A stretch of 9,350 bases of DNA from NCBI GenBank assembly GCA_946405325.1, contig CAMJGU010000022.1:1-9350 (forward strand), in the 5' to 3' direction. Shown here in pieces: positions 7,094 to 9,350 of the stretch (within the stretch, counting starts at the first letter, position 1; every line of letters starts with the position of its first letter). This stretch comes from an uncultured Clostridia bacterium (GTDB taxonomy: Bacteria > Bacillota_A > Clostridia > Oscillospirales > Oscillospiraceae). Under the pieces are notes generated by a model. It was not told the origin of the DNA. It did not search any database and saw only the letters and a program-made list of their open reading frames with translations. The position numbers were made by a program, and so were the translations under genes.

Positions 7094-9160
7094 TTATAAT
7101 GATACAAGATTGACGTTTTTACGCCCGCTCAGATACGCCGCTTCACGGTGCTGGCAGGTGAGCAGGAGGATCTGCCGCGTCTCCGCCGCTTGGACGAGCA
7201 GTTCCAGCGCCGCGGCGCAACGCGCGTCGTCGAAGTTGATGAGCGCGTCGTCCAGCACCAGCGGAACATGCTTGTCCGCGGGCAGCACCATGTCGCAGAT
7301 GGCGAGGCGCACCGCGAGGTAAAGCTGATCGCCCGCGCCCTGACTGAGCAGCGCCGCGTCCCGCGGGACGCTCTCGCCGGACTCGGTGGCGAGCGCGTGG
7401 AACGCGCGGTCGAGGGCGATGGCGTCGTATTTGCCGCCGGTCAGCGCGGAGAAATACTCCGCCGCCCGCTTGCCCAGCTCCGGAGAGAACCGGTTTTGCA
7501 GCGCGGTGTTGGCGTGCTCCAGCGTCTCCATCGCCAGCGCGATGGCGTCGTACTCCTCCTGCGCGTCCGCGAGCTGTTCGCGCTTCTGCGACAGCGCACT
7601 CTCCCGCTCGGCGAGATCGCCGATGGATTGCAGCCGCCCGGATATGTGATCGGCGCGGCTCTGCGCCTCGGCACGCTGCGCGGTTGTGCGCTCCAGCTCA
7701 TATTGCAGCGCCTCGCGGCTTTTTTCCGGGCGCTCCACCGCCTTGGCGGGCACACCTTTGAGATCGGGAACGGGATAGTCCTCGTAATACTGCTTCTTGT
7801 TGCGCGCCTCGCTCTCCATCTGCGCGAGCGTGTCATAGCGGGCGAGGTTTTCGTGTATATAGGCGGAGGCGCTGACCGCGTCCCCGGCGGGAATGGCGGC
7901 AAAGACCGCCTCCATCGTCTCCGACGCCTGCGTTTTAAGCACTTCACAGGCGGTCTCCGCGCCGCGCAGCGCGCCTTCCAGCTTGGCACGCTCGCTTGCG
8001 TGGATTCGCTGCCGCTTCCGCCCGCGCATCCACTCGAGCACGAACAGCGCGGCGAAGACCACTACGCCCACGACGGAGCCGTAAAGCGCGGTGACGGGGA
8101 TCTGCAGGTGCAGCAGCAGCGCGGCGGGCAACATCGCGACGCATACAATTAATAATAGAAGCCAAAGCGATCCGACCGACCGCAGCGCCGCGGGCTTACC
8201 GACTGCATCAAAGCCGCGCAGCGCCTGTTCGGCGTCTTCGCGCTTGCGCTCCGATTCCTTCAGCTGCCGGGACAGCTCATCCACGGTGCGCAGTCGGCTT
8301 TTGTTCTCCTCCAGCACCTTCCGCGGCGGGACGTGGGAATCCTCCAGCATCCGGCGGAAGATCCGCGCCTCCCGCGCGGCGTCGTCCGCGCTGCGCTTGG
8401 CGCTCTCCCGTGCGAGATACTGCGCCTGCCGGTCGGCGAGGTCGTGGGCGGAAAGCGCGGCGCGCAGCTGCGCTTCGTTCGCGTTCAGCTCCGCGATGGC
8501 GGCTTCCGCGTCGGCACGCTCGGCGCGCAGGCTCCGCAATTCGCCGAGCGCCGCTTCGTCCGCGTCGATCTCCCGCTCCAGCGCGGGGATCTGCCCGTTG
8601 CGGGCGTTGGAGCGTCGGGCGTTGAGCTGCTTTTTGAGCGCCGCCGCGGCCTCGGAATAGGACGCGCCCTCCTCGCCGGTGGTGATGAGCGCGGCGATGC
8701 GCCGCTCCAGCTCCGCGTCCGGCTCGATGGCGAGACCGCTTTGCCGGATGAACGCGCTGCGCTCGTAGACCTCCCGCGGCACGCCCAGTAGTGTCTCACC
8801 GCAGTCGGCGGCGGTCAGTGCCGCGATTTCGTCGCCGGTGCCGGCGTAGGTCGCGGAAAAGCGCCCCATCGGGCTGTTGGCGCGCGCGGTGTCGCGCCGC
8901 AGCGTGACGCCGCCGTAGGCCTCGCTCTCCAGCTCCAGCGAGCCCTGCATCGGCGCGCCCGACCAGGGGAGATAGCGGTTCTTGTCGGCGAGCGCCCCGC
9001 GCTCCCGCGTCGAGAGCCCATAGAGCATCACGCGCAGGAACGCACTGAGCGTCGACTTGCCGGACTCATTGGGCGCCTCAATGACGTTGAGTCCCGGGGC
9101 GAAGGTGAGCGTGCACCGATCCAGCACGCCAAACGTTGCGCTGAGCTTGCAAAAACGCAC
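7094..9160 (-). CDS. SbcC/YhaN-like coiled-coil AAA ATPase with central transmembrane hairpin
   Basis: This 688-residue protein belongs to the SMC/Rad50/SbcC-type ATPases; it most resembles the YhaN group (AAA_23/AAA_27 style). An N-terminal ABC half-site has Walker A APNESGKST (residues 29-37; the usual first Gly is Ala) and a Q-loop-like FIRQSG. A charged, Ala/Glu/Arg-rich coiled coil covers about 165-325, two hydrophobic helices (about 332-352 and 356-376) form a membrane hairpin followed by RGRKRQR, and a second coiled coil covers about 385-600. The C-terminal half-site has signature LSQGAGDQ, Walker B LVLDDALINFDD and a late His (TCQHRE). So both halves needed for ATP binding are present. 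The GTG start at 9160 is set by AAAGGGGTGG (complement of 9165-9174) four bases upstream, and it begins the expected MRFCKLSATFGVLDRC. B. subtilis YhaN is longer (over 900 residues) and sits beside the nuclease-like YhaO; no such neighbour is seen upstream here. DNA-related function is inferred from family. Confidence 0.85.
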   Translation of the reverse strand: MRFCKLSATFGVLDRCTLTFAPGLNVIEAPNESGKSTLSAFLRVMLYGLSTRERGALADKNRYLPWSGAPMQGSLELESEAYGGVTLRRDTARANSPMGRFSATYAGTGDEIAALTAADCGETLLGVPREVYERSAFIRQSGLAIEPDAELERRIAALITTGEEGASYSEAAAALKKQLNARRSNARNGQIPALEREIDADEAALGELRSLRAERADAEAAIAELNANEAQLRAALSAHDLADRQAQYLARESAKRSADDAAREARIFRRMLEDSHVPPRKVLEENKSRLRTVDELSRQLKESERKREDAEQALRGFDAVGKPAALRSVGSLWLLLLIVCVAMLPAALLLHLQIPVTALYGSVVGVVVFAALFVLEWMRGRKRQRIHASERAKLEGALRGAETACEVLKTQASETMEAVFAAIPAGDAVSASAYIHENLARYDTLAQMESEARNKKQYYEDYPVPDLKGVPAKAVERPEKSREALQYELERTTAQRAEAQSRADHISGRLQSIGDLAERESALSQKREQLADAQEEYDAIALAMETLEHANTALQNRFSPELGKRAAEYFSALTGGKYDAIALDRAFHALATESGESVPRDAALLSQGAGDQLYLAVRLAICDMVLPADKHVPLVLDDALINFDDARCAAALELLVQAAETRQILLLTCQHREAAYLSGRKNVNLVSL

Positions 9161-9190
9161 AGAACCACCCCTTTCGAGACACTAACCTAT

Positions 9191-9219
9191 AGTATATCAT
9201 ATCCGTCGAAGTTTGTCTC
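9191..9219 (-). promoter_or_regulatory. Promoter for the ATPase-mrp operon
   Basis: On the minus strand GAGACA (complement of 9214-9219; 4 of 6 to TTGACA) is followed after 17 bases by TATACT (complement of 9191-9196; 5 of 6). Transcription would begin near 9184, giving a leader of about 24 bases that holds the ribosome binding site. This places the promoter directly upstream of the ATPase gene and implies no gene precedes it in the operon. Confidence 0.6.
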
Positions 9220-9262
9220 CACCGACGCGAAAAATAATTTTCGAAAAATGTGAAAAAAGGTC

Positions 9263-9291
9263 TTGACTTTTTCCTTATAGGCGAGTATAGT
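9263..9291 (+). promoter_or_regulatory. Strong rightward sigma-A-type promoter
   Basis: TTGACT (9263-9268, 5 of 6) and TATAGT (9286-9291, 5 of 6) are separated by exactly 17 bases. The A/T-rich run just upstream (9231-9260) could act as an UP element. Transcription would start near 9298 and run out of the window. Its -35 is 44 bases from the -35 of the leftward promoter, so the two form a divergent pair. Confidence 0.75.
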
Positions 9292-9297
9292 ATCAAC

Positions 9298-9350
9298 TGT
9301 TCCGCGGTTGAGCCGCGAGGCGAAGCCGAAAAGCGGAGCGAGTACCTTGT
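9298..9350 (+). other. Start of an unidentified structured transcript (leader or small RNA), cut by the window end
   Basis: The first ~50 bases after the rightward promoter switch abruptly to GC-rich sequence with no ribosome binding site or start codon context. CGCGG (9303-9307) can pair with CCGCG (9313-9317) around TTGAG. Alternatively CCGC (9313-9316) can pair with GCGG (9333-9336), enclosing GGC-GAA-GCC (9319-9327). The two structures exclude each other. I do not match it to 6S RNA, tmRNA, SRP RNA, RNase P or a riboswitch I know. It may be a 5' leader or an RNA gene; only its start is visible. Confidence 0.35.

Noticed and set aside
7148..8152. 334-codon plus-strand open frame opposite the coiled-coil ATPase gene
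   Set aside because: Antisense shadow of a well supported gene; composition is dominated by Arg/Leu/Gly/Glu with no domain and no start signal.
9078..9296. 72-codon minus-strand open frame starting in the divergent promoter region
   Set aside because: It overlaps the start of the ATPase gene in another frame, begins at the rightward promoter -10/+1 area, and has no ribosome binding site at its start.

Overview
This looks like chromosomal DNA of a high-GC, low-stress gut-type Firmicute, most likely a clostridial relative (Oscillospiraceae/Ruminococcaceae-like). The reasons are the strongly GC-biased third codon positions, AT-rich intergenic regions with sigma-A-type promoters, strong AGGAGG-type ribosome binding sites, a Ser/Gly-rich lipoprotein linker after the signal peptide, and the content (FtsH, a complete liv operon, Mrp, a YhaN/SbcC-like ATPase). 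The taxonomic placement is inference; no rRNA or other marker is present.

Layout. Positions 1-1097 (+) are the 3' part of ftsH, cut by the window edge. A 232-bp gap follows, holding a strong intrinsic terminator (1199-1256) and a probable promoter. Positions 1330-6195 (+) are a complete five-gene branched-chain/hydrophobic amino acid ABC importer operon: substrate-binding lipoprotein (livK type), permeases livH and livM, ATPases livG and livF. The last four genes are tightly packed, with gaps or overlaps of +12, -4 and -8 bases. The binding-protein gene is separated from livH by 102 bases that contain an 11-bp GC-rich hairpin followed by TTTT, a likely attenuator giving more binding protein than membrane complex. 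At 6191-6237 a perfect 22-bp inverted repeat with a 3-base loop serves as a shared terminator for two converging operons; it contains the livF stop codon and nearly all of the mrp stop codon.

Positions 9160-6236 (-) form a two-gene operon: a 688-residue SbcC/YhaN-like coiled-coil ATPase with a transmembrane hairpin in the middle of its coiled coil, then mrp (an ApbC/NBP35-type Fe-S cluster carrier ATPase) 15 bases downstream. The right end (9161-9350) is a divergent promoter region: one promoter fires leftward into the ATPase gene, and a near-consensus promoter fires rightward into a transcript whose first ~50 bases are GC-rich and able to form alternative hairpins; the gene or RNA it serves lies outside the window.

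Most of the window is conserved housekeeping and transport content. I did not find a clear new system. The points most worth a second look are the membrane-hairpin SbcC-like ATPase without an adjacent nuclease partner, the unidentified structured rightward transcript, and a ~26-residue insertion in LivG between Walker A and the Q-loop.
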